Positions 1 to 11,147 of a stretch of DNA of 64,000 nucleotides are shown one piece after another. Numbering within the stretch: position 1 is the first letter of the stretch; each line of letters starts with the position of its first letter. The position numbers were made by a program, and so were the translations under genes. The notes beneath the pieces were generated by a model. The model ran no database searches, was not told where the DNA came from, and saw only the letters and a list, made by a program, of their open reading frames with translations. This DNA comes from Anaerocolumna sedimenticola (GTDB taxonomy: Bacteria > Bacillota > Clostridia > Lachnospirales > Lachnospiraceae), in contig NZ_CP048000.1 of NCBI RefSeq assembly GCF_009931695.1, forward strand, positions 4,296,501 to 4,360,500. Direction: 5' to 3'.

Positions 1-2
1 TT

Positions 3-200
3 ACCTATCTGGTTTCGTCCCTTATTGGTATTACAATCTGGAATGCCGTATTAATTGGTCTGGGATATTTATTGCGGGAAAACTGGGATATCGTTGGTGG
101 TTATTATACACGTTATAAGGATATTATTCTGCCGCTTGTTGTTTTCTTGGGGATGGTTATACTCGTTCATGTAAGGAAAGATAAATCCACTAAAATTTAA
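3..200 (+). CDS. DedA-family membrane protein, C-terminal part
   Basis: The frame is open from the window edge and gives 65 residues before TAA. It has two hydrophobic stretches, a YLLRENWDIVGGYYTRYKD-type loop between them, and a basic tail (HVRKDKSTKI). This matches the end of DedA/SNARE-associated integral membrane proteins, which are implicated in lipid flipping and membrane homeostasis. The N-terminus lies outside the window. The stop codon overlaps the stop of the convergent MATE gene by 4 nt, so no dedicated terminator separates them. Confidence 0.7.
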   Translation, partial: TYLVSSLIGITIWNAVLIGLGYLLRENWDIVGGYYTRYKDIILPLVVFLGMVILVHVRKDKSTKI

Positions 201-1558
201 ATTCCGTTCGTCTGTATTACTGATTTATCCTTCCATTTACCGGAATAATATCTCGCACAACCTACGGCACAAGTCACAGTCCAGGTTAACCCTGTAGCCC
301 ACCAGATTCCCTTATAGCCAAACTGTCCGGATAAAAGATTTGCAAATACAACTCTGCATACAACTTCCGTAAATCCCATAAACATAGGGACTTTAACATC
401 CCCTGCACCACTGATTAAATTTCTGCTTACAAATATCATTCCCACAAAGGAATAGAAAAAGCAGGGGACACGTAAAGCCTCCACACCAATTCTCATAACT
501 TCCAAATCAGCTTTTGACGTAAATAACCTCATAATAAAACCACCACCGAAATAAATAACCGGGAGCATAATTATACTGAATGCGATCATAATTTTCGCTG
601 AAGCGTTGAATCCTTTTTTAACCCGTTGAATATTTCCGGCTCCGATATTTTGACCTGTAAAAGATGCAACCGCCACACCAACCGACATACCGGGCTGTAG
701 AATTAACTGCTCGATTCTATTTGCTGCTGTCGCTGCGGCCATAATTGTATCGCCAAAGCTGTTGATAACGCTCCATAGTGCCATATTAGAACAGGATACA
801 AATGAATTCTGGAGGGCAACGGGTACTCCTAAAGAAATACATTTTTTAAATATGTGCTTATCCGGAACAAACTCCTTAATTGACATACGCAGAATTTTTA
901 CATTGATCAAGGCATATATAATACAACCTATGGCTGCAAGCAATTGAGCTATTGTTGTAGCTATAGCTACACCTGCAACTCCCCAGCCAAAAGAAGCAAC
1001 AAAAATAAAATCAAGTATAATATTTATAATGCTGGCCAGAATCAGAAATATTAAGGGAGTTACCGAATCTCCCAAAGCCCTGAGTACTGATGCAATTCCA
1101 TTGTATGTACCCACACCGATAACCCCAATACTGGATATCTTCATAAAGATTACAGATTGACCAATAATATTCTCCGGTGTATTAAGAAGTTCCAGTAAAG
1201 GACGGCATAAAAGAAAACCTAAAGTTCCCATAATTATCGAAGCACCTATGATTACATAAGCAGATGTGGCAAATCCTTTTTTTACTTGTTCTTCATCTTT
1301 TGCTCCGAAATATTGTGAAATAATAATTGATATACCCGCGGATAACCCTAAAGCCAACGAAAATATTAAATAATTAAGGGGTCCGCTGGTCCCTACCGCA
1401 GCTAGCGCATCTTTTCCATTGTATCTTCCTACTACGATAGCATCTACAATATTGTACAACTGTTGAAAGAGATTCCCAATTAACATAGGTATGGAAAATC
1501 TCAGTATCAGACTGCCGGGATTACCAACAGTCATATCATTCATTAAAGTTTTTTTCAT
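197..1558 (-). CDS. MATE-family multidrug/Na+ antiporter
   Basis: About 453 residues with roughly 12 membrane segments. It starts with the typical N-terminal pattern of the family: a short cytoplasmic lead, then GSLILRFSIPMLIGNLFQQL and YNIVDAIVVGRYNG. The protein would export cationic drugs or metabolites using an ion gradient. I place the start at 1558 because GGAG (1561-1567 region) lies just upstream; an in-frame ATG at 1579 has no such site. It is transcribed alone, convergent with the DedA gene. A palindrome at 1593-1613 in the leader may be an operator. Confidence 0.9.
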   Translation of the reverse strand: MKKTLMNDMTVGNPGSLILRFSIPMLIGNLFQQLYNIVDAIVVGRYNGKDALAAVGTSGPLNYLIFSLALGLSAGISIIISQYFGAKDEEQVKKGFATSAYVIIGASIIMGTLGFLLCRPLLELLNTPENIIGQSVIFMKISSIGVIGVGTYNGIASVLRALGDSVTPLIFLILASIINIILDFIFVASFGWGVAGVAIATTIAQLLAAIGCIIYALINVKILRMSIKEFVPDKHIFKKCISLGVPVALQNSFVSCSNMALWSVINSFGDTIMAAATAANRIEQLILQPGMSVGVAVASFTGQNIGAGNIQRVKKGFNASAKIMIAFSIIMLPVIYFGGGFIMRLFTSKADLEVMRIGVEALRVPCFFYSFVGMIFVSRNLISGAGDVKVPMFMGFTEVVCRVVFANLLSGQFGYKGIWWATGLTWTVTCAVGCARYYSGKWKDKSVIQTNGI

Positions 1559-1592
1559 AATTTCTCCATTCCTGCTCACGTTTTATACGCAT

Positions 1593-1613
1593 TTGAAAGT
1601 GAATTCCTTTCAA
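1593..1613. promoter_or_regulatory. Palindrome in MATE gene leader, possible operator
   Basis: TTGAAAG and CTTTCAA form perfect 7-bp arms around a 7-nt centre containing GAATTC, 35 nt upstream of the MATE start. TetR- or MarR-type repressors of efflux genes often bind such sites; no regulator gene is adjacent, so the role is inferred. Confidence 0.35.
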
Positions 1614-1979
1614 CCGTTCAACCTTCAAACCTTTCTACTCTGCCATACTGCCAGGGTGAAATAAAGTACCGTGAAAACGTTTACTTAAAAATCCCACTTC
1701 ACTTTCAAAACTCTCTTTATATGAGAAATCCTTAATAAATTAGTTAATATTAATCGTTAACTTTTGACTAATTGAATTAAGTTCCTCTTATATTATAATC
1801 ACACTATTTGAGAGTTACTTTTCAATTATAAATGTTATTAAATATATGTAAATGGTTTATGTTAACTTTCAAATGTAATATATCCTGTTACCTTAACAGT
1901 GAATTGTTTTTAAAACTCAATCATATAATTATCTAAGACATACTAGAAAATAAATTGACTTTACATGGGGGTTTATATG
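1614..1979. other. Intergenic region between MATE and P-type ATPase genes
   Basis: AT-rich divergent promoter region. It carries several TTCAAACC/TTTCAAAA-like half repeats near 1620-1715, which resemble the arms of the 1593-1613 palindrome, and a GGGGG ribosome binding site just before the ATPase ATG at 1980. I see no small gene or RNA here. Confidence 0.4.
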
Positions 1980-4702
1980 ATGAACTGGCATAATATAACC
2001 AAAGAAGAAGTTATAAAAACACTGGAGAGTTCACAGGATAATGGATTATCAAAGAAAGAGGTAATAAAGAGACAAAAAAATATGGTTTGAACATTCTGGA
2101 ATCAAAAAAGAAAAAAAGTATAATTATTAAATTTTTAAGTCAATTTACTGACTTTATGATAATCACCTTAATCTGTGCTGCTTTCGTATCTTTTTTTGTT
2201 TCTTTGCTGCACGGTAAACTAGATTTTGTTGATCCTATCATTATATTATTAATTATTACATTAAATGCAATCCTGGGTGTCCTACAGGAGACAAAAGCTG
2301 AAAAGTCATTGGAAGCATTGCAGAAAATGTCGGCACCTACGGCACTAGCACTTAGAGATCACGAAATCATTACCGTCGATGCCAAGGATTTAGTTCCCGG
2401 GGATATTATCCTTTTGGAGACCGGTTATTTTGTACCGGCAGATGCAAGGCTCTTAACAGCTGTTAATCTTCGTATCGATGAAGCTTCATTAACAGGTGAG
2501 TCTCATCCCGTAGAAAAAAATGCAGATGTCATATTAAAAGAAGATACCCTGCTTGCTGACCGTAATAACATGGTTATGGCAACCGGAGTCGTCACCTACG
2601 GCAGGGGAACTGCTGCTGTTACTGCGACCGGAATGCATACGGAAGTTGGGCATATTGCCAGACTTATTATGGATGACGAAACGCCTATGACACCGCTTCA
2701 AAAAAGATTAGCCAGTACGGGTAAAGCGCTTGGTATCGCAGCCTTATTAATCTGTATCGTAATTTTTTTGTTAGGGATTTTAAAGAACCGCCCGATTTTT
2801 GATATGTTCATGACTTCCGTTAGTTTAGCTGTGGCAGCAATTCCGGAAGGCCTTCCGGCAATTGTAACCATTATGCTTTCTCTGGGCGTACAACGTATGG
2901 CAAAGAAAAATGCAGTTATCCGGAAGCTGCCTGCGGTTGAAACCCTAGGAAGTGCTACCGTAATCTGTTCAGATAAAACCGGAACATTAACACAGAATAA
3001 GATGACCGTAACCGAACTGGCATCCGTTCAGGGAAAAGAACATCCGGACACTCTGTTTAGCCATTTTCTGTTATCACTTGCGGCTTTGTGTAACGATTCC
3101 ATTCTTCAGGTCACAGGCAAAGGAAAACATTCCTCCGTTACCGCTACCGGAGAACCCACTGAAAAGGCTTTGATTATGGCAGCATATCATGTGGATCTGC
3201 TGAAACCTAAATTAGATTCCACTAACCCCAGAATATTTGAAATTCCTTTCGATTCTACAAGAAAACTAATGACCACCGTACATAATTATCCTTCCGGAAT
3301 GATACGCAGCATTACAAAAGGAGCTTTTGATGTTTTAGTTAATAAATGTACTCATATTTACCAAAACGGTAAACAGGTTCCAATGACGAAAGTACATTTA
3401 CATTCAATAAATAAACTCAATCAAAGTATGGCAGAACGTGCACTGCGAGTAATTGCTGTGGCTTATAAAGATCTTCCCTCCGAAACCGTATTACATAAAA
3501 ATACCTCTAAATCCAGTGAACAAATGTCCGATTATTTAGAAACAGGATTGACATTAGTAGGTTTAATAGGCATGATAGATCCACCCAGGGAAGAAGCCTC
3601 TGATGCCGTACTTACCTGTCAGCTGGCAGGTATAAAACCAGTCATGATAACCGGTGACCATATATCCACTGCCTGTGCTATCGCTAAAGAATTAGGAATT
3701 ATGACAGCAGATGATCTTGCAATGACAGGGCAGGAATTATCTTTAATAGACCAGGATACCTTAATCGAAAAAATACCTCGTTACAGGGTATTTGCGCGAG
3801 TATCACCGGAACATAAAGTAAGGATTGTTAAGGCCTTTCAGGCCAGAGGTGAAGTAGTTGCCATGACCGGCGACGGTGTAAATGATGCACCTGCATTAAA
3901 AGCTGCCGATATTGGCTGCGCTATGGGTATTACCGGGACAGATGTTGCTAAAAATGCTGCCGATATGATACTTACCGATGATAATTTTGCCACAATAGTA
4001 TCTGCTGTTAAAGAAGGCCGCGGCATTTATGATAATATAAAAAAAGCAATCCACTTTTTATTATCCTGTAATATTGGTGAGATCATAACTATTTTTGTTG
4101 CAATACTCCTTGGTCTGCCATCACCGTTATTAGCAGTACAGCTTCTTTGGGTTAACCTGGTAACCGATTCCCTTCCTGCTATTTCATTAGGTGTAGAACC
4201 GGCCGCAAAAGACATTATGAAGAAAAAACCAATCCCTCCTGATAAAGGAATGTTTGCTGACGGGCTTGTATTTAAAATAATTATCGAGGGTATTTTAATC
4301 GGTTTCTTATCTCTGTTAGCATTTATTATAGGTATCCGGGTATATGATGCCGGAAGTATTAGCGATACTGTTTTACGCCATGGCAGTACTGTTCAGATTG
4401 CTGCTAATATTACTCCATATATTGGCCGTACCATGGCATTTGCCGTTTTAAGCTTATCCCAGCTGTTCCATTCCTTTAATATGAGAAGTGAACATTCCAT
4501 AGCTAGGATTGGACTATTTTCCAATATAAAACTGTTACTTTCCTTTATTGTATGTTCTTTCCTGCAAGTAATAGTTATATCCTATAAACCTCTGGCCGAA
4601 ATCTTTAAGGTTGTACCTTTAACTGCCGCCCAGTGGTCTGTGGTACTTGTTTTATCCTTTATGCCAATTGTTGTAGTGGAACTGCAGAAAGGTAAAAAAT
4701 AG
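1980..4702 (+). CDS. Type IIA P-type Ca2+-transporting ATPase (frame broken in A7 run)
   Basis: Calcium-pumping P-type ATPase. The main frame (from 2087) shows TGES in the actuator domain, PEGLPA in M4, the phosphorylation motif CSDKTGTLT, the hinge TGDGVNDAPALK, and NLVTDSLPAISLG in M6, all typical of the SERCA/PMR1 group. The expected N-terminus (MNWHNITKEEV..., GLSKKEV) is encoded from ATG 1980 in another frame and meets a stop at 2088. One extra A in the A7 run at 2074-2080 joins the two into about 907 residues with the usual RxKKYGLNIL cation-ATPase N motif and phospho-Asp near 332. Without that, translation would need the TTG at 2087 and lack the N-terminal domain. Zero-frame A AAA AAT is also a possible slippage site. 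Confidence 0.85.
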
Positions 4703-4746
4703 ATACCAACCTGAGATTTTTAAAAAGTCCAATAAAACTACAAAAA

Positions 4747-4793
4747 GAGAGTTGGTAATTAACAATCACAGTGATAGTTAATTACCAACTCTC
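4747..4793. terminator. Bidirectional terminator between P-ATPase and oppA
   Basis: A perfect 17-bp stem (4747-4763 with 4777-4793) and 13-nt loop. It is flanked by A-rich sequence on the left and T-rich on the right, so it can end the convergent ATPase and opp transcripts. Confidence 0.85.
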
Positions 4794-4881
4794 AATTATT
4801 TATTACAAATAATATTTAAAGAATGAATTCTAATTCCTTTTAATTAATGTTATTAAAGAAGATCAGACATTTCAAAATAAA

Positions 4882-6570
4882 TTATTCTGTAATATCAGCA
4901 TACTGGAAGTACCAGTATCCGTAAGGTGAATGCCATGAACCAGTAATCTTAGGACTCTGCAGATAGAAATCGTTGTAGTAAGCAATTGGGATAACTCCAG
5001 CATCAGACATCATTAAATCTTCTGCTTGGTGTAAATATCCTGAACGGGTTTTGGGATCTATTTCAGCAGCAGCTTTATCCATTAACGCATCATAGTCAGG
5101 GTTGTTGTATTTCGCATTGTTATTTCCATTGGTGCTAACCATAAGCTCCAGCATATTGGATGGATCGTTATAATCGAATAACCAACCATCACGGCTTGAT
5201 TCATAATCACCTGCACGACGCATAGGTGTAAAGGAAGCCCATTCAACTATATCTACATTTACAGTAATACCAAGCTCTTTCCATGCCTGCTGTAAGTATT
5301 GTGCAACTACCTTGTGGTAAGCTGCATCATTAGTAGAATATTTGATAGCTGGGAAGCCTTTACCATCCGGATATCCGGCTTCTGCCAGCAGCTGTTTCGC
5401 TTTGGCAAGGTTACCTGCATGGTCATTGATATCAATATATGGTTTACCGCCGTTTGCATTATCCATAAATTGTTTGCCATCATAGTCAATTACAGCTGTA
5501 CCAACGAAATTAGGAGCTGCAGTATATGTGCCCTGCATTAAAGTTTCAGCAACATATTTTCTGTCAATTGCAAGGCTTAAAGCCTGACGTACTTTAGGAT
5601 CAGAAAACTGAGGTAAAGTATTGTTAAGGTCAAGATAATAGGTTCCTAAATCAGGATCAACATGGAATTCTGCATTTCCTTGAAGTGATGGAATTTCAGC
5701 TGTAGGAACATCTTTAATCATCATTGCTTCGCCGCTTTGATAAGCACCATAAGCTGCATTAGGATCTTCCATCAGAAGTAATTTAATGGAATCCAGTTTA
5801 ATGGAAGCTGCGTCACGGTAATTAGGGTTCTTCTTAAAAAGAATATAAGAGCTAGGTACCCATTCACTAATATAGAAAGGGCCGTTGCAGATATAGGATT
5901 CAGGAGCTGTAGCCCATGCATCACCATTCTTCTCAATCGTTGCCTGATTTACGGGGCTAAGTGTTGCGAAAGCAGCTAACTTGTCAAAATATACACAAGG
6001 ATGAGCAAGTTCAACTACGAAAGTTGCATCATCCGGTGCGGATACACCAAGTGCATCCGGATTACCGCCGGCTGCTTCGTCATATCCTTTTACCATTCCA
6101 AGTACTGTCTCTGCATAAGGTGCAGCAGTATTAGGATCAGCAACACGTTTCCAGCTGTAAACAAAATCTTTAGCTGTTAAAGGAGAACCATCTGACCACT
6201 TAAGGTCTTTGCGCAGATGGAAAGTCCAGGTAAGGCCATCTTCGCTTGGTTCATAAGATTCAGCTGCACCAGGTATAATCTTGTTATCCTTGTCAACATT
6301 CAGCAGACAGTCAAAAGCAAATAAAAGCATATTACCGCCATCAACAGCACTATTAAGTGCAGGGTCAATTGTTTCAGGGTTAGGACCAATCTGAGCAACA
6401 AGCTGCTTTGCTTCACCACTTGCTGCACCGCTATCGGTAGCACTGCTGGTATCGGTATTGCTGCTGGTGTTACTGTTATCGCCGGCCGGGGTCTCTTTTT
6501 TGCCGCAGGCACTGAGAACCATGGTAACCAGCATAACTAGTACTAAGAAAAATGAGATTTTTCTTTTCAT
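4882..6570 (-). CDS. oppA: Oligopeptide ABC transporter substrate-binding lipoprotein
   Basis: 562 residues. The N-terminus is a lipoprotein signal with lipobox LSAC and Cys22 as lipid anchor, followed by a Ser/Thr/Asn-rich linker (about 28-52). The rest is an SBP_bac_5 domain; the region near TFHLRKDLKWSDGSPLTAKD is the family signature. It captures extracellular peptides for the OppBCDF transporter. It is the last gene of the opp operon, an arrangement that lets the binding protein be expressed separately or in excess. Ribosome site AAGGAGGGA precedes the ATG. Confidence 0.93.
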   Translation of the reverse strand: MKRKISFFLVLVMLVTMVLSACGKKETPAGDNSNTSSNTDTSSATDSGAASGEAKQLVAQIGPNPETIDPALNSAVDGGNMLLFAFDCLLNVDKDNKIIPGAAESYEPSEDGLTWTFHLRKDLKWSDGSPLTAKDFVYSWKRVADPNTAAPYAETVLGMVKGYDEAAGGNPDALGVSAPDDATFVVELAHPCVYFDKLAAFATLSPVNQATIEKNGDAWATAPESYICNGPFYISEWVPSSYILFKKNPNYRDAASIKLDSIKLLLMEDPNAAYGAYQSGEAMMIKDVPTAEIPSLQGNAEFHVDPDLGTYYLDLNNTLPQFSDPKVRQALSLAIDRKYVAETLMQGTYTAAPNFVGTAVIDYDGKQFMDNANGGKPYIDINDHAGNLAKAKQLLAEAGYPDGKGFPAIKYSTNDAAYHKVVAQYLQQAWKELGITVNVDIVEWASFTPMRRAGDYESSRDGWLFDYNDPSNMLELMVSTNGNNNAKYNNPDYDALMDKAAAEIDPKTRSGYLHQAEDLMMSDAGVIPIAYYNDFYLQSPKITGSWHSPYGYWYFQYADITE

Positions 6571-6650
6571 AAATTCCCTCCTTATTTTTAGGTTTTATTC
6601 CATTCACCATAGGAATATTTACGGTGAAATTGGGCAGATTTTAAACAACA

Positions 6651-7627
6651 CTATTTAACACGGTCAAGGTGAAAACAAGCTGCATAATGACCAGGTGAAA
6701 CTTCTCTCCACTCCGGTTCTTTTGCCGCGCATTGTTCATCAGCATAAGGGCAGCGCGTACGGAAACGGCAGCCGGATGGTGGATTTACCGGGCTTGGAAC
6801 ATCACCCTTTAGTACAATACGTTTGGAATCTCGTGAAATCACAGGATCAGCTACGGGGATAGCTGAAATCAAGCTGCGTGTATAAGGATGAACACTGTGG
6901 AAAGTCAGTTCACGGCTGTCAGCCAGTTCCACAAGTTTACCCAGATACATTACACCGATGCGATTGGAAATATGCTTTACAACACTTAAGTTATGGGAGA
7001 TAAACAGATAGGTAAGTCCCATTTTTTCCTGAAGTTCTTCAAACATATTAACTACCTGAGCCTGAATGGATACATCCAAAGCGGAAATAGGTTCGTCACA
7101 TACAATGAATTCCGGATTTACAGCTAATGCACGGGCAATACCTACACGCTGTCTTTGACCGCCGGAAAATTCATGAGGATAACGGTTAGCATGCTCCGTA
7201 TTAAGTCCAACCAGACTTAACAGTTCAACAATACGATCACGGCGCTCTTTCTGATTTGCTGCCAGCTTGTGTATATCAATCGCCTCACCTACAATGTCAC
7301 CTACCGTCATACGGGATCCAGACTTGCATAAGGATCCTGAAAAACTATTTGCATCTTTCTTCGGTATGGCAGCATATTAACATGGGTGATATCGGTTCCG
7401 TCGTAGATAATTTTACCGCCTGTTGGTTCGTGAAGACGAAGCAGTGTACGTCCTGTGGTAGTCTTGCCACATCCTGACTCTCCTACAAGGCCAAGTGTCT
7501 CTCCTTTATTAACATAGAATGAAACATCATCTACAGCTTTAACAAATTTTTTATTTAAATATCCTCCCCCTTGTACAGGGAAGTATTGTTTAAGGTGCTC
7601 TACCTCAAGTAATTTTTTATTTTCCAT
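6651..7627 (-). CDS. oppF: Oligopeptide transporter ATP-binding subunit (frame broken at CCC)
   Basis: Two fragments form one ABC ATPase. The first has Walker [10 protein letters not shown] and the Q-loop region [13 protein letters not shown]; the second has signature [15 protein letters not shown], Walker [13 protein letters not shown], the H-loop and the Opp C-terminal Cys-rich tail ([14 protein letters not shown]). They meet at 7313-7315 (GGG on + strand), where one missing C would restore [11 protein letters not shown] and give 325 residues, the normal OppF size. The ATG overlaps the oppD stop (TGATG), indicating translational coupling. OppF energises peptide import together with OppD. 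Confidence 0.87.
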
Positions 7628-8625
7628 CAGGCCTGCACCTCCTTTTCAAACTTAGCTTTATCTAACAGCCAGCATGCACTATGATGGTCATTACCCAAAT
7701 CCGTGTACTCCGGCATAGCTTTCAGACATATTTTCATACAGGAATGACAGCGTGGAGCGAAAGGACAACCTGCCGGCGGATTAAGCATATCCACGGGCTG
7801 ACCTTCAATGGGAACCAGTTTCTTGTGTTCCTGATCGTTAAGGTTGGGAACACTTTGAAGCAACCCTTTAGTATATTCATGGGACGGGTGATAGAATATA
7901 TCATCCGTAGTTCCTGTCTCTACTACTTTACCTGCATACATAACTGCAATACGGTCACACATACCGGCTACAACACCCAGGTCATGTGTAATAAGAATAA
8001 TAGCCATACCAAGTTTCTTTTTAAGCTCTGTCATCAATTCCAGAATCTGTGCCTGTATGGTAACATCCAGCGCAGTCGTTGGTTCGTCGGCAATAAGCAG
8101 CTTCGGTTCACATGCCAATGCGATAGCTATCATAACACGTTGTCTCATACCGCCTGATAATTCATGAGGATACTGCTTAAGACGTTTTTCAGGCTCATTA
8201 ATACCAACCAGCTGCAGAAGCTCTTTCGCACGTTCATGAGCTTGTTTTTTATTTTTATCTGTATGAAGGAGAATAGCCTCCATAATTTGATTTCCAACTG
8301 TATAAACAGGGTTGAGACTTGTCATTGGATCCTGAAAAATAATCGAAACCTCATTACCCCTCATTTTACGCATTTCACGCTCAGTCATCACATTAATATG
8401 ATGACCGTTAAAATATAAATCTCCGCCGATCAGACGGCCCGGATGTGCGGTTAAACCCATAAGACTGTAAGCGGTAACGGATTTACCGGAACCACTCTCT
8501 CCTACAATACCCAGCACTTCGCCTTCCCGGACAGTCAGCGAAACATCATTGAGCGACTTAACTTCTCCAGCCGGGGTGAAGAAAGAGAGGCGCTCATTTT
8601 GTATATCTACTAAATATTCACTCAT
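7627..8625 (-). CDS. oppD: Oligopeptide transporter ATP-binding subunit
   Basis: 332 residues. Walker A GESGSGKS (around 44-51), Q-loop [14 protein letters not shown], signature [12 protein letters not shown], Walker [14 protein letters not shown]-loop ITHDLGV, and the oligo_HPY C-terminal extension with the [10 protein letters not shown] cluster. It pairs with OppF as the motor of the importer. Good site GGAGAGGAG upstream; fourth cistron from the right in a BCDFA operon on the minus strand. Confidence 0.93.
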   Translation of the reverse strand: MSEYLVDIQNERLSFFTPAGEVKSLNDVSLTVREGEVLGIVGESGSGKSVTAYSLMGLTAHPGRLIGGDLYFNGHHINVMTEREMRKMRGNEVSIIFQDPMTSLNPVYTVGNQIMEAILLHTDKNKKQAHERAKELLQLVGINEPEKRLKQYPHELSGGMRQRVMIAIALACEPKLLIADEPTTALDVTIQAQILELMTELKKKLGMAIILITHDLGVVAGMCDRIAVMYAGKVVETGTTDDIFYHPSHEYTKGLLQSVPNLNDQEHKKLVPIEGQPVDMLNPPAGCPFAPRCHSCMKICLKAMPEYTDLGNDHHSACWLLDKAKFEKEVQA

Positions 8626-8647
8626 ATAATTTACTCCTCTCCATTTC

Positions 8648-9688
8648 TTAGCTCTTCATTTTAGGATCAAACGCATCCCTCAGTCCGTCACCGAATAAGT
8701 TAAAGCTGAGGATAATAAGGCTGATCATGATGGCTGGTGCTAAAAGCAAATATGGATAAGTATTTAGTCCGTTAACAGCATCACTGGCTAATGACCCCAG
8801 AGAAGGCAACGGAATGGCAACACCCAATCCAAGGAAACTTAAAAAGCTTTCCGTAAAAATGGATGATGGAATCTGTAAAGTAGTGGTAACAATCAAAGTA
8901 CCAATACAGTTAGTCAAAAGGTGTTTACGGATGATTCTGCCGCTGGAGGCACCTAATGCTTTTGCTGCCGTTACATATTCACTCTGCTTTAATGTAAGCA
9001 CCTGGCTTCTTACAATACGAGCCATACCTACCCAATAAAGTAAGGCAAATACTAAAAAGATACTGATGAGATTGACACCGATAATCTGAATCCAATGAAA
9101 ACCGGGTTTATTAGCCAGGGTTTCCATTGGATCCTTTATAGCAAAGGATATCAAAACAATCAATAAAATATCCGGTACCGTATAAACAATATCTGCAATA
9201 CGCATCATAATAAGATCCGTCCATCCGCCAAAGAAACCGGATACGGCACCAAAAGTTGAACCAATAATTAAAATAAGGGCGGAGGCAATTAATCCTACAA
9301 GCAGGGAAATGCGGCTGCCGACCATTAATCGTACGGCATAATCACGTCCAAGATTATCTGTTCCCAAAATGTGAGGAAAAACTTTCTCCCCCGCATCGAT
9401 CTGTGCTTGTTCCTGAGCAGAATAAGTCAAAGGTTTAAGATACTCGGAACCTTGAATCTGCTGATCATATTTATATGGATAAAAACTTGGTACAATAAAT
9501 GCGAGAACCATGATAACTAATATAATAGCAAGGCAAACCATTGCTACATTATTTTTCTTTAACCGGTTCAGCGCATCTTTCCAAAAACTGACGCTTGGGC
9601 GCATCTGTACCAGGCTTAGCTTTTCATCATCAGTAGCAGGCAGAAAATCGTCCACCTTCAACTGAAAACTGAATGTTTTCTGTTTCAT
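8648..9688 (-). CDS. oppC: Oligopeptide transporter permease
   Basis: 346 residues, with a long soluble N-terminal part (about 45), one membrane segment, an extracytoplasmic loop ending in HILGTDNLGRDYAVRLM, and then five membrane segments. The loop phrase is the hallmark of OppC/DppC N-terminal domains. The EAA-type loop reads KALGASSGRIIRKHLL. Forms the channel with OppB. Separated from oppB by 12 nt. Confidence 0.93.
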   Translation of the reverse strand: MKQKTFSFQLKVDDFLPATDDEKLSLVQMRPSVSFWKDALNRLKKNNVAMVCLAIILVIMVLAFIVPSFYPYKYDQQIQGSEYLKPLTYSAQEQAQIDAGEKVFPHILGTDNLGRDYAVRLMVGSRISLLVGLIASALILIIGSTFGAVSGFFGGWTDLIMMRIADIVYTVPDILLIVLISFAIKDPMETLANKPGFHWIQIIGVNLISIFLVFALLYWVGMARIVRSQVLTLKQSEYVTAAKALGASSGRIIRKHLLTNCIGTLIVTTTLQIPSSIFTESFLSFLGLGVAIPLPSLGSLASDAVNGLNTYPYLLLAPAIMISLIILSFNLFGDGLRDAFDPKMKS

Positions 9689-9700
9689 TATTTCCTCCTC

Positions 9701-10618
9701 CTAATTCAGCTGAATGCGTGGATCAATAAGCTTATATACAATATCCACGATAGTATTCATCACGATAACAAGTGTAGCAAGAAAGATCGTGGTTCCCATA
9801 ATAACGGTATAGTCACGGGTCATGATGGAGCTTACAAACTGTCCGCCAAGTCCGGGAATTACGAAAATCTTTTCCACGATAAAGCTTCCTGTAAGGGTGT
9901 ATGCCAGCAAAGGACCTACATAAGTAACTACCGGCAGGATTGCATTACGCAGAGCATGTTTAAATAGGGAGAAAAACTGTGATACACCCTTGGCTTTGGC
10001 TGTACGTATGTAGTCCTGTCCGATTACGTCCAGCATGGAGGAACGCATCAGTCGTGTTATATATGCTGTCGGATAAAAAGAAAGTGCAAAAACAGGTAAA
10101 ATATAGTGAAGCGGTGAGGTTAAACCAAAGGTTGGCAGTAAACCTAAATTAACACCGAATATATACATACCGACTGTACACAATACAAAGCTTGGTACGG
10201 CGATACCACCGGTTGCTATTACAATGATAAAATTATCTAACCACTTGCCTCTATTAATAGCAGCTATACTGCCCAGCGGAATTCCAATAAGAAGAGCCAC
10301 CAGTATCGAAATACCGCCCAGTCTTGCAGAAACAGGAAATTTACTGGAGATGATACCGGTCACCTCGCGGCCGCGCTGTTTCAGACTTAGGCCAAAGTCG
10401 CCGTGTAAGGCACTAAGCATGTAATTTTTATATTGCACAATCAGAGGCTTATCTAAACCGAATTTCTCCGCAAGCGCTTTTTGTGCCTGTATGCTGATGG
10501 ATTTTTCCGCAACGAATGGACCACCCGGCACCATGTTCATCAGGAAAAAAGTAATAGTTGCAACTATAAATATTGTCACGATAGCCGCACTCACTCTTTT
10601 AAGAATGTATTTACCCAT
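9701..10618 (-). CDS. oppB: Oligopeptide transporter permease
   Basis: 305 residues, six predicted membrane segments. N-terminus MGKYILKRVSAAIVTIF and the MVPGGPF motif are typical of OppB/DppB; the EAA loop is IRTAKAKGVSQFFSLFKHAL. First gene of the operon, preceded by AGGTAGG and a TATAAT-like -10 on the minus strand (10665-10670); I see no convincing -35. Confidence 0.93.
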   Translation of the reverse strand: MGKYILKRVSAAIVTIFIVATITFFLMNMVPGGPFVAEKSISIQAQKALAEKFGLDKPLIVQYKNYMLSALHGDFGLSLKQRGREVTGIISSKFPVSARLGGISILVALLIGIPLGSIAAINRGKWLDNFIIVIATGGIAVPSFVLCTVGMYIFGVNLGLLPTFGLTSPLHYILPVFALSFYPTAYITRLMRSSMLDVIGQDYIRTAKAKGVSQFFSLFKHALRNAILPVVTYVGPLLAYTLTGSFIVEKIFVIPGLGGQFVSSIMTRDYTVIMGTTIFLATLVIVMNTIVDIVYKLIDPRIQLN

Positions 10619-11147
10619 ACTATAACCTACCTTTTATCTTTAATTTGACTTGATGATATACTGTATTATAATTGAAAAGATTAAAACACTCAGGAGTTAA
10701 TTTTTTCCAATAAAATAAAAAATGCACACCCAACATGTTAGAACACACACATCTTTGTGCAATTTCAGTCCTATATACGGATATATATAAGCGATTACAT
10801 ATTAAGTATTAGGAATACATATCATCTTTACAAGTTAAAATAATACTCAAAAAATCATGAAATGTCAAGTGAATTTGATAACTTTATTAAATTGTATACA
10901 CGTACTTTTGGTGTTAAAATAAAGGAAATGAATACTTTTACATTAATGATATTCGGCAATGTATTTTTGTATGCTATAATATTGATACTGTAAATCCAGT
11001 GTTTTAAAGTAAATAAAAATACATTAAAATACAATTATATACACAAAAATTTACAAAAATGCAAATAAAAGTTTAAATATACAGATTGATTATCTTTTGA
11101 AAACGAGCTATAGTATTATTAGGAATTATTTAATTAATATCAGTGAT
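10619..11147. other. AT-rich intergenic region upstream of oppB
   Basis: About 530 nt with no supported gene. It contains the opp promoter area next to 10619-10700 and long AT-rich stretches. The short palindromic element at 11148-11222 marks its right edge. Confidence 0.4.

Noticed and set aside
1980-2087. Separate 36-residue peptide upstream of the P-type ATPase
   Set aside because: Its sequence is exactly the missing N-terminus of the ATPase family, so it belongs to the same gene.
7681-8157. 158-codon + strand frame opposite oppD
   Set aside because: Shadow frame; no ribosome site and composition unlike a real protein.
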